Source of the DNA: a virus
Strand: one strand, 5' to 3'
Virus record (IMG/VR): IMGVR_UViG_3300033145_000996
Coordinates: 1-37,427 of that record
Length of the DNA: 37,427 nt
Shown: piece by piece, positions 14,974-22,231 of the stretch
Layout of the letters: every line of letters starts with the position of its first letter
How positions within the stretch are numbered: the first letter of the stretch is position 1
The notes under the pieces: generated by a model
Seen by the model: the letters and a program-made list of their open reading frames with translations, nothing else
What the model was told of the DNA's origin: nothing
Databases searched by the model: none
Position numbers and translations under genes: made by a program

Positions 14974-17022
14974 TTAGTAACCATAAGTAACAACATCACC
15001 TTTATAAGTAACAACGTCACCTTTGTAAGTAACAACATTAGACGGCGTTAAAAAATGCCTTATATCTTCAGGCAGAATTACTATCTGGCTTATGTAAACA
15101 TCTTCTGAATCGTGACCTGAAGATTTAGTAACCTTAACCTCAATCGTATCGCCATCATCTGAATAATTATCCGTATCCCCGATAATAAATGGCATACCAC
15201 CGGCAGGATACGGGATGAACTGGTCGCCGCTATTGGAAATTACCTGGCCTGTAAGCTGGGTAGCTAAATGACCGTCATTGCTGTTATACACCCTCATCGC
15301 CACTGTGGCCGTCCCCGATTCGCTTTTCATATAAAAGTAAGCCCTGTAATTCCCAGGTGCAAGCATTGCAGGTGATTTTATGCCGCTTATCATAGCATAA
15401 TTGCCATTGGTTGTTATAGTAGCCCTGCGACCATAAAGACCTCTTGTATCCGCTACCCGCACGGCAGGGCTGACAGTCATATCCGGCGGAAGAATAGTCA
15501 TTGAATGTTGGCCGCCGGCAAGTAAATCACCTACCAATCCAGACGTCCACGATGTTGATATAATACCTTCAGGATTACCGCCAGGGGTATGAGGCGAGAC
15601 CAAAGTTCTGCTCGGGCTATAATTATAATATGTTTGCGTGCTGCGACCTGGTTGTATATCACAACCTAAAGATTCTCTTGCAATATAATAACCACCGGAA
15701 GTATTCCCCTCAAACCACGAACCTGTCAATACAGTATCTATTGCGACACCTAAATATAAACCATAGCCAGTATTACCTTGGAACGAACCGCCGATAATGA
15801 CATTACCATTACCATTGGCTATTCGCATTCCATCTTTGTCTGAACCATCCTGCGACCAGGAATTTACGTTGATGAAAGTATTGATATTGGGTTGATAGGT
15901 GCCGTCTGTGACTAAATATATTCCGTGGTCGTCACAATCTCTAACGTGAACATCTGCGACTCTGGAATAATATACATTGCCGTAAACCTGCAAACCATAA
16001 CTGCCGCAATCGGTTATCTTGACTCTCTTTATTAAATGATGCCAGCCGCTATTTGCGTTAATCCCAATACCGGAAGTTGCGTTACCTAAAATTGCCAAAT
16101 CTCTTACTGCGTTGTAACAATTGTTTCCTTCACCAGTAGAGTTGATAGTAATAGTAGGATTGCCGCTACCAGTATTGTCGTCGATAATAGTTAAATTCAT
16201 ATTCTCGCCTACAAGCTCTACTTCGTGTGCTTCAATAGTAAGAACGTCCGCGATAAGAGTGTAAACTCCGGCAGAAAGATTTACCTTCCCTCCACCGGTA
16301 GCTTCGGCAGCATCAATAGCCGCCTGTATATACTCAGAATCGTCAAGACCATCATCTGGTATCGCACCATAGGCATCTACATAGTAAGTCAGCCCAAGCG
16401 TCTGCTTCGCAGCACCGGAAGTTGTATCATCAAGAACCGTTTCCATAAAAGAACTAACCTCTACATCATCGGGCGTTACCCCTGATACATACGTCAATGT
16501 GCCGTCGTCGCCGAAATAAGGATACGTCTCCGCCCTTAAAGCAAGCCCTGGCAATTCCATATCGAAGGATGCCGAATCAGTTTCCTGCAATCGCACCGTC
16601 CTGTTGAGCCTGTCCTCTAAATCCTGAACCTGACGGGTTAGTTTGTCCAAAGACGCCTCTACTGTAACTACTGTTGTCGCACCAGAGATAGTCTCCTGAC
16701 TCTTTTTTATCGACCGGACAATAACAATCCTGTAAGTGGATGCGTAAGTATCTGTTGTAGTTACTACACCGCCATTAAGATAATCACTGCTGGTTGCTTC
16801 AATTGTATAGTCTGTATCTACAGTCAAAAGACTTTCCACACCAGTAGCAATAATGTGAGTATAAACCAATACATCATCGGCGGAATTACAGGCGAAAGTA
16901 AACGTGAACGCAGTAACCGAACCGTTGCAGCTAAAATACTGCCTGACAGTCTCATCTTCGGAAACCGTCCCGAAAGCCGGAATTGCAAATAATAGAAATA
17001 ATACCATTATTAGTCTTTTCAT
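14974..17022 (-). CDS. Tailspike: T7-fibre N-domain plus pectate-lyase-like beta-helix, with signal peptide
   Basis: The 682-residue protein starts behind AAGGAG. MKRLIMVLFLLFAIPAFG reads as a signal peptide. Residues about 28-160 match the T7 tail-fibre attachment domain pattern (YFSCNGSVTAFTFTF, then VLVYTH, then LDKLTRQVQDLEDRLNRTV, a coiled coil). From about 210, VDAYGAIPDDGLDDSEYIQAA is the pectate-lyase-superfamily entry motif (GA-x-x-DG-x-x-D-x-x-x-I), followed by beta-helix coils rich in Asn/Gly. A C-terminal carbohydrate-binding-like domain and short repeats end the chain. It likely binds and cuts a surface polysaccharide. Confidence 0.75.
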   Translation of the reverse strand: MKRLIMVLFLLFAIPAFGTVSEDETVRQYFSCNGSVTAFTFTFACNSADDVLVYTHIIATGVESLLTVDTDYTIEATSSDYLNGGVVTTTDTYASTYRIVIVRSIKKSQETISGATTVVTVEASLDKLTRQVQDLEDRLNRTVRLQETDSASFDMELPGLALRAETYPYFGDDGTLTYVSGVTPDDVEVSSFMETVLDDTTSGAAKQTLGLTYYVDAYGAIPDDGLDDSEYIQAAIDAAEATGGGKVNLSAGVYTLIADVLTIEAHEVELVGENMNLTIIDDNTGSGNPTITINSTGEGNNCYNAVRDLAILGNATSGIGINANSGWHHLIKRVKITDCGSYGLQVYGNVYYSRVADVHVRDCDDHGIYLVTDGTYQPNINTFINVNSWSQDGSDKDGMRIANGNGNVIIGGSFQGNTGYGLYLGVAIDTVLTGSWFEGNTSGGYYIARESLGCDIQPGRSTQTYYNYSPSRTLVSPHTPGGNPEGIISTSWTSGLVGDLLAGGQHSMTILPPDMTVSPAVRVADTRGLYGRRATITTNGNYAMISGIKSPAMLAPGNYRAYFYMKSESGTATVAMRVYNSNDGHLATQLTGQVISNSGDQFIPYPAGGMPFIIGDTDNYSDDGDTIEVKVTKSSGHDSEDVYISQIVILPEDIRHFLTPSNVVTYKGDVVTYKGDVVTYGY
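14983..15036. repeat. 21-bp tandem repeat at the tailspike C-terminus
   Basis: About 2.6 copies of a 21-base unit encode VVTYKGD, VVTYKGD, VVTYGY just before the stop. The copies are nearly identical at DNA level and keep frame, so copy number could change without breaking the gene. Confidence 0.8.
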
Positions 17023-17036
17023 TTTCTTTTAACTCC

Positions 17037-17792
17037 TTATGAAGCATCCTCGACTAAATAATTCATATCCACCTGCTTTATACCCGTGCCTCTCAAAGTC
17101 TTGTTCCGCCCGCCGGACAAGTCCTGAACCGTTCTGGCTGTATCATTGAAGCCTGTTTGATTAAACGCCTGAGCGTCCGGTATGCTCTTTAAGTAATACT
17201 CCTGCATCATCGCCGCCCGTGCTTCCATATCACGGCCAACTACCGGACAGAGTTCCGCAGCTAATAAAGTGGCAATGCACTCAATCATCTGCTCGGAAAA
17301 TGCACCTACAGTAGTGATGTCAATGGCATATTCAATAAAGGCGCTGTCAGTGTCGTAATTACTCAATGTATCAGTCAGGAGAATCTTGCCGTTGCCTTTG
17401 GCATTAGCTATCATTTCCCACTGATAATTGACGTTCGTTCTTGTCTGATAATTAGTCGGGTGCTTTCTTGTGCTTATGGAATTTTCATTGAATTGCCGGA
17501 TAACAACAAGACAATTACTCGGTAGGTTAAAGGCGTATTGCCACTGGCCTATTTCCGGTGCATCGCTTATTTCAGCACCTAAATCTTTGAACCGCACAGT
17601 TTCCCGAAACGGGCATTCTCTTATAGCAAGGTCGATAATAGACCTTCTTCTCACTCTCGGAAGACTGAATTTGCAGAACGTCGATACATTGTCCGTGCCG
17701 TCTATACTCGATATGAAAGCATTGCCCTGAAGCTGGTCGCCAGCACCGCCAATTTTGCCGAGCGAAATATTGCATAAATCAGTTTCGGTCAT
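17037..17792 (-). CDS. Tail tubular protein A / adaptor (T7 gp11-like)
   Basis: I chose the ATG at 17792 (251 residues, MTETDLCNISLGKIGGAG), with AAGGAA about 8 bases upstream, because T7 gp11-type adaptors begin with T-x-x-D-x-x-N-x-A/S-L-x-x-I-G. Later features also fit: a WQYAFNLPSNCLVVI strand, then AFIEYAIDITTVGAFSEQMIECIATLLAAELCP, the helical segment typical of gp11. The adaptor joins portal and nozzle. It lacks a signal peptide, unlike its presumed partner at 12205-14508. It overlaps the end of the 86-residue gene upstream. Confidence 0.75.
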   Translation of the reverse strand: MTETDLCNISLGKIGGAGDQLQGNAFISSIDGTDNVSTFCKFSLPRVRRRSIIDLAIRECPFRETVRFKDLGAEISDAPEIGQWQYAFNLPSNCLVVIRQFNENSISTRKHPTNYQTRTNVNYQWEMIANAKGNGKILLTDTLSNYDTDSAFIEYAIDITTVGAFSEQMIECIATLLAAELCPVVGRDMEARAAMMQEYYLKSIPDAQAFNQTGFNDTARTVQDLSGGRNKTLRGTGIKQVDMNYLVEDAS

Positions 17793-18039
17793 TACTTTTT
17801 TCCTTAATATCATCTAAGTAATCGTGTATTAACTGCCAATGAGTAGCGTGCAGCATCTCTGTCGCTTCTATAAGGTCAAATCCTTTGTCTTGCCTGCCTT
17901 TTTTGCCGAAATTTGTTTTTACGAAAACATTGTCCTTATTAATGCGCTTTTTACATTCACGTATCACGATAATTTCTTTATGCCTACTGGCAAGTTCAGT
18001 AATTAAATCACCAGTTGAAACCAAATTTAAATCATCCAT
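17779..18039 (-). CDS. Small hypothetical phage protein
   Basis: An 86-residue protein starts at 18039 (MDDLNLVSTGDLITELASRH). The GGAAGGAG site lies 6 bases upstream; an in-frame ATG at 18045 is too close to it. It is mixed alpha/beta, with central IIVIRECKKR and a helical C-terminus. Small proteins opening with 'st-dL-x-eL-x-sR' occur next to adaptor genes in podoviruses, but I know no function. It overlaps the adaptor gene by 14 bases. Confidence 0.6.
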   Translation of the reverse strand: MDDLNLVSTGDLITELASRHKEIIVIRECKKRINKDNVFVKTNFGKKGRQDKGFDLIEATEMLHATHWQLIHDYLDDIKEKSNDRN

Positions 18040-18152
18040 TACCATCTCCTTCCACGTCCTGTTTTGCGTGTAGTTTTGCAGCCGCCACGACCTCTGTTTG
18101 CCCTGACACCTCTGCCACTACCATCTTTTCGGGGAACTCCTTTCTTTGCCAT
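18039..18152 (-). CDS. Tiny Arg/Gly-rich basic protein
   Basis: A 37-residue frame (MAKKGVPRKDGSGRGVRANR ... TTRKTGRGRRW) starts 6 bases behind AAAGGA. Its start and stop are both linked to neighbours by TAATG overlaps (18154-18150 and 18041-18037). Fifteen of 37 residues are Arg or Lys. Similar tiny 'PRKDGSG' proteins occur in phage structural operons. An RNA- or DNA-binding role is only a guess. Confidence 0.6.
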   Translation of the reverse strand: MAKKGVPRKDGSGRGVRANRGRGGCKTTRKTGRGRRW

Positions 18153-18271
18153 TATTTTCCTTTCGAATGTTTCTTTGCTAAGTATGCTCTGTAAGCACGT
18201 TCAGCACTGGCCTTGTTCTTAAACGTCTTACTTCCCATTTTCCATTTTCCGCCAACTTTTCTTACCGGCAC
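18152..18271 (-). CDS. Tiny basic phage protein, GTG start
   Basis: A 39-residue frame begins with GTG at 18271-18269, about 9 bases behind AAAGGA, and reads MPVRKVGGKWKMGSKTFKNK ... HSKGK. This resembles the family of about 40-residue phage proteins of form MPV-K-x-x-GG-x-x-x-GS-x-x-x-x-x-x-K-x-x-A. It overlaps the HNH gene end by 10 bases and the next start as TAATG. Function unknown. Confidence 0.6.
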   Translation of the reverse strand: MPVRKVGGKWKMGSKTFKNKASAERAYRAYLAKKHSKGK

Positions 18272-18594
18272 AATTTATTGTCCTTTCTAATACTAAGCTC
18301 TCTTACATACCAGCAGACTATCTCAATGGCTTCGTTATAAGTAAAATACGAATTCAAATGCCCAATGTGAAAATGACAGTCTTTGCACATAACAATCAGA
18401 TTAGAATGGTCAAGTGCCAAGTCCGGCCTTATGTGCCGAGGAAGTATGTGATGAACCTGTATCTTCTTCTTATACCCGCAGCAGGCGCAAATCCGGCCGT
18501 GCTTTTTCAAGAAAAGCCTGCGGCATCTCTGCCAAGCCCAGTTCCAGCTGGCCCCGTCGGGTGCTGTCAAATTTAACAAATGTCTTTCAAACAT
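18262..18594 (-). CDS. HNH endonuclease
   Basis: The 110-residue protein has C36-x2-C39, H48-H49 (QVHHILPRH), Asn65 (DHSNLIVMC) and C70-x2-C73 followed by HxxxGH. This is the zinc-braced HNH nuclease pattern. It overlaps the upstream structural gene as TGATG. Free-standing HNH genes inside late operons are often selfish homing-type elements, while HNH proteins beside terminase can aid packaging. Here it is 13 kb from terminase among tail genes, so a mobile role is likelier. Confidence 0.8.
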   Translation of the reverse strand: MFERHLLNLTAPDGASWNWAWQRCRRLFLKKHGRICACCGYKKKIQVHHILPRHIRPDLALDHSNLIVMCKDCHFHIGHLNSYFTYNEAIEIVCWYVRELSIRKDNKLCR

Positions 18595-19490
18595 CAGTAT
18601 AATCTGCCATAAACCGTTACATCGCCTGCTTCACCTGTTTGTGCTGGAGTTGCATCGTAAACAACAAACTGCACCCATTCCAAACCGGTCATATCCACTA
18701 CGATAAAGGCCATTTCGTTATCGCCGGAATTGTAAACGGCTACCGAAGGCCATTTGGTAGTCTCATCGAGATTGATAGTATCCGCCCAAAAAACAGGATT
18801 AGCCTGCACAGTAGAGTCTGTGTTATTGTCTGTTGACGCCATACCACTGCAAACGATATTATTAGCGTCCGTTGCAGTCGTTATCGCATAGTAACCATTC
18901 GTAATATCCGTGCCAGTTACATAAATCATCATACCGGCAACAGTGCCATCGAAACCTTCGTTAGTAACTGTAAAAGTTTCACTACTGTGTGTATATGTCA
19001 CACCCGTCTCATCAACCAATGCACCTACCGCATCAGCACTATCATCGGGATATGTAATAACCGCCTGTGTCCCAAGGATACCATCTCCCTCTGCTATGAC
19101 CTGAAGCATACCATTGATTCTACTCCAGCCAACAATATTGAAACTGAATGTATTATCTATGGTATTATCATCGCCAACATCGTAATTCTTGCCGCAGATA
19201 GCAAAGACCCACGCACCACCAGATGACTGATACTCCGTGCCGTCACCACTGCCCTGATAAGAGCGTATATGGTAAGGCCCGCCGTTGGCCACAGTAGATG
19301 AGTCCTTATTGGCGAAATTGCCCTGAATAGGCAAATTATAGACCTCCAGAAAGTCGCCGCCATCCTCATCCGCCGTTTCACGAATCAGTTTCCATCCTGA
19401 ATGGTAAGTATCCAGAGGTATAGCCGGTAGAATAGTGCACAAAAGCAGAAGCAGTATGAGAATGTGCCATTTTCTTAACATCTTTTTCAT
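18594..19490 (-). CDS. Secreted-type tail/appendage protein
   Basis: The 298-residue protein starts behind AAGGAG. MKKMLRKWHILILLLLLCTI is a strongly signal-like N-terminus (cleavage near AIPLD uncertain). The body is beta-rich with Thr, Asp and Gly, and one internal stretch (about 145-225, TYTHSSETFTVTNEGF ... YVTGTDITNGYYAI) looks like a receptor-binding or coat-type beta domain. The ending DVTVYGRLY mirrors that of the protein at 14510-14959. No enzyme motif is visible. Confidence 0.5.
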   Translation of the reverse strand: MKKMLRKWHILILLLLLCTILPAIPLDTYHSGWKLIRETADEDGGDFLEVYNLPIQGNFANKDSSTVANGGPYHIRSYQGSGDGTEYQSSGGAWVFAICGKNYDVGDDNTIDNTFSFNIVGWSRINGMLQVIAEGDGILGTQAVITYPDDSADAVGALVDETGVTYTHSSETFTVTNEGFDGTVAGMMIYVTGTDITNGYYAITTATDANNIVCSGMASTDNNTDSTVQANPVFWADTINLDETTKWPSVAVYNSGDNEMAFIVVDMTGLEWVQFVVYDATPAQTGEAGDVTVYGRLY

Positions 19491-19502
19491 TTTTATTTCT
19501 CC

Positions 19503-21836
19503 TTAAAAAGCATGTCTTGTTCTGTAAGTAATACGATACTCTATATAACGACTTCTTATGCCCGTAATAATATCCGTTGTCGCACTTGCTGAACTTGACG
19601 CTGTGCCGGTATTCGGAATGGTATCTCTCGCCTGAACGGTATATGTATATTGTGTTCTTGATGCTAAACCAGTATCAATATAGATTGGGCTTGATTGCCA
19701 CCCGCTATTTGAAGCGCCTTGATTATCGGTTGTTTCGGTAAAATTATATTCAACCGTAGTGCCACCATCAGCCGCCGTTGTCGCCGTCATAATTATTGAC
19801 GAGGTGTTCAATGCTGTCGGGGCAACAGAAAAAGTAGCAGGGTCTGGTTCTGGTGCAGCCGTGTCTGCAACGACTACACTATTGGAATCTGACCATACCC
19901 CTGTCTCCGGTGGATCGGAAGCATCCCTTAATTGCAGTCGATAAGTATATGTAACGCCTCCATCAAGGTTGGCATCAGTGTAGCTTGTGCTTAATTGCCA
20001 GTCGGAATCGTCACTGCCAGGATTACCGGTTGTTTCGTCAAAATAATACATAATTGGGGCATTGGCGTCAGTTCCTTCAGTTGCTACCATAGTAATTGCG
20101 TTTTCACCATCAGCAGCAGGGTCAGTAGCCCAGGTCGCTGGATTTGGTGTTGGCGGGCCTGCTTCAACGTAACCTTCAATATTTTCGTAAGCACCGGCAT
20201 CAGGGCTTGCGTCACGGGAAACACCGAGGATGTCCGTAGAAGGAGAGTTTTCGGGGTCGCCGTGCCCAACTCCTAAACTACTTGCTGATGCGTGGGTAAA
20301 ATCGTTGGCGTCAAAATCGGAGAATAACTCTCTGAACGTAGCGTTGTCCCAAGCGCCATCGAGGAAATCCGAAGTACCATCATATACCCAAGACTGCATA
20401 CCTGTATCTTGCCGATTAACGATATTGTAAGACTCCTCCGTTATATGTGTGTATGAATCGGAACCGGCATATCCTAACTGCAAATAACTTATGATGTTGT
20501 TCTTGATAGTAATGTCTGTATTTGAAGGTTCTGTGCATCGAAGCCTGCCGCTAACAATATTATTCCTGAATACCGCACCATCGGTCGAACCTATAAGAAC
20601 AGTCCCAAGATACTCATCGTCACCGTCAGAATACTGTCGATAAAATATGTTGTTTTCGACCGTCAAATTATCAGAGCCCGTTCCTGTGTCATTCAGCCAC
20701 ATAATCTGTGTATCTGAATTGTAAAACAAGTTGCCACTGATAGTCACTCCTGTATTTTGTACGGTTGAAGCGTTGAACTGAATGTGGTCGGTATGGACAC
20801 CCCCTTGAAAGTAATAAACAACATTGCTCGGCGTACCACCCGAAGCCACAGTCTTGCTCAAAGTTATTTTTGTATCACTTACCACTGTTACATAGACATT
20901 ATTATCACCGGTAATAACGTTATTGCCGGACACAATGAAAATTTCAGTTGACGTAGCCAGCGTATCGCCAGCCGTATTCCACTCGGCCGCACCGTTGTTC
21001 ATTTCAAGACCGTCCGCCTCAAATATGGTGTCCGTAGGAGTTTCGGACAACGTGGCAACCCAATAATTAAGGTCGTAAAACTCACACCCGCTAATGAGAA
21101 GATTGTTCGCATCAATGACAATTATACCATCGCTTGCCAAGTTGTGTATTTTGCTATCTTCAATACTGATATTGGTATTATCAGACGTATCACTTAACTG
21201 GATACCAATATGACAATCTGTTATATTGCAATCGCTGATTGAAATATCGTTGGCTTTCAAATGAATACCCCACGAAAACCCGCCAAGACGATGAGCAACG
21301 GGGGCGCGAACCGTACATTCTTTAACATCGACATCGGACGCACCATTGTAAAACCAGAATCCCTTAGCTTCATCATTTACAGTTGCAAGGGTATAGCCGT
21401 CACCGATGCAATCCAGACCTACAAAATTAACATCGCTGAAATTTTGGAGCCTAACGCAATACCCCTTTACGTGAGTTGGAGTAATAGTCAAATCTTCAAA
21501 TTGCAACTTAACTGATATACTGTCACCAACCAGATTTATGTAATCAAAATCAGGAACTTCGCTGTCAGCGGCTTTAATCGTCAACCATTCGTCGCGAGCT
21601 TTTACGAGAACGCCGCCGGAAAGGTTGTCATAATCGCCCGTGTAAACTAACACGGTATCGCCCGCTCCATCATCGCCAAGAGCATCAAGGAGGGTGTCCA
21701 TTGCGCCCCAGGTTTTCTTCGCCGCTCCAACAGATAAACCATCCCCCGAATCATTAGGCCGGCCAGCATCAAGATAATAAGTCGTTGCACTTGCCTGATA
21801 AGCAAATAGCAATATCAGGAATAGAATGCGCTTCAT
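19503..21836 (-). CDS. Secreted-type beta-helix protein with two Fn3-like domains
   Basis: The 777-residue protein starts 6 bases behind GGGAG. MKRILFLILLFAYQASA reads as a signal peptide with an ASA cleavage site. Then TTYYLDAGRPNDSGDGLS begins a parallel beta-helix (to about 500) of the polysaccharide-lyase or chondroitinase-B-like type, rich in N-N-x-I-x-x coils. Two Fn3-like beta domains follow (about 560-650 and 660-750: ATWATDP ... YTYRLQLRDAS; ATFSVAP ... YTYTVQARD). The tail ends in a basic RSRYIEYRITYRTRHAF. A surface glycan-binding or cutting appendage is likely. No catalytic residues can be assigned by eye. Confidence 0.6.
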   Translation of the reverse strand: MKRILFLILLFAYQASATTYYLDAGRPNDSGDGLSVGAAKKTWGAMDTLLDALGDDGAGDTVLVYTGDYDNLSGGVLVKARDEWLTIKAADSEVPDFDYINLVGDSISVKLQFEDLTITPTHVKGYCVRLQNFSDVNFVGLDCIGDGYTLATVNDEAKGFWFYNGASDVDVKECTVRAPVAHRLGGFSWGIHLKANDISISDCNITDCHIGIQLSDTSDNTNISIEDSKIHNLASDGIIVIDANNLLISGCEFYDLNYWVATLSETPTDTIFEADGLEMNNGAAEWNTAGDTLATSTEIFIVSGNNVITGDNNVYVTVVSDTKITLSKTVASGGTPSNVVYYFQGGVHTDHIQFNASTVQNTGVTISGNLFYNSDTQIMWLNDTGTGSDNLTVENNIFYRQYSDGDDEYLGTVLIGSTDGAVFRNNIVSGRLRCTEPSNTDITIKNNIISYLQLGYAGSDSYTHITEESYNIVNRQDTGMQSWVYDGTSDFLDGAWDNATFRELFSDFDANDFTHASASSLGVGHGDPENSPSTDILGVSRDASPDAGAYENIEGYVEAGPPTPNPATWATDPAADGENAITMVATEGTDANAPIMYYFDETTGNPGSDDSDWQLSTSYTDANLDGGVTYTYRLQLRDASDPPETGVWSDSNSVVVADTAAPEPDPATFSVAPTALNTSSIIMTATTAADGGTTVEYNFTETTDNQGASNSGWQSSPIYIDTGLASRTQYTYTVQARDTIPNTGTASSSASATTDIITGIRSRYIEYRITYRTRHAF

Positions 21837-21846
21837 AACATTCTCC

Positions 21847-22173
21847 CTAATTAACTAATTTTTTGGCTTCAGCAATAGCTTTGGCTTTGGCCTCGGCAGC
21901 AGCTTTGGCTTTTGCTTTAGCCTCTTTTGCAGTCTTCTGCTCGGCTTCAAATTCGGCGAGCAATGCTTTCGCATCGGCGATTTTTCTGGCTTCCACTTCT
22001 TCAATTTCCGCACGCACGGCTTTCGCTATGGCCTTGGCCTCAAGCCTGGCACGAGCCGCCTCTGCTCTCTCTGTAAGCGGGGCTATCACAATGTTAATCC
22101 CATTTATGCCATCCACCACGCCATCCAGAAACCTTTTCAGCGTTTCGGGATTTAAGTTTTCAATCTTTTTCAT
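21847..22173 (-). CDS. Ala/Lys/Glu-rich coiled-coil protein
   Basis: A 108-residue protein starts behind AAGGAA. After a short N-terminal domain (MKKIENLNPETLKRFLDGVVDG) it is almost one long helix of Ala, Lys, Glu and Arg (about 35-105), with AKAKAKAAAEAKAKA-type low-complexity repeats. It has no signal peptide although both neighbours do. It may be a trimeric spacer, a chaperone or a scaffold for the beta-helix proteins. Function unknown. Confidence 0.55.
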   Translation of the reverse strand: MKKIENLNPETLKRFLDGVVDGINGINIVIAPLTERAEAARARLEAKAIAKAVRAEIEEVEARKIADAKALLAEFEAEQKTAKEAKAKAKAAAEAKAKAIAEAKKLVN

Positions 22174-22231
22174 AATAGATTCCTTAAAATATAGGAGCGA
22201 GCGGTTAAACCCGCCCCCATTAAAGTTAAAC

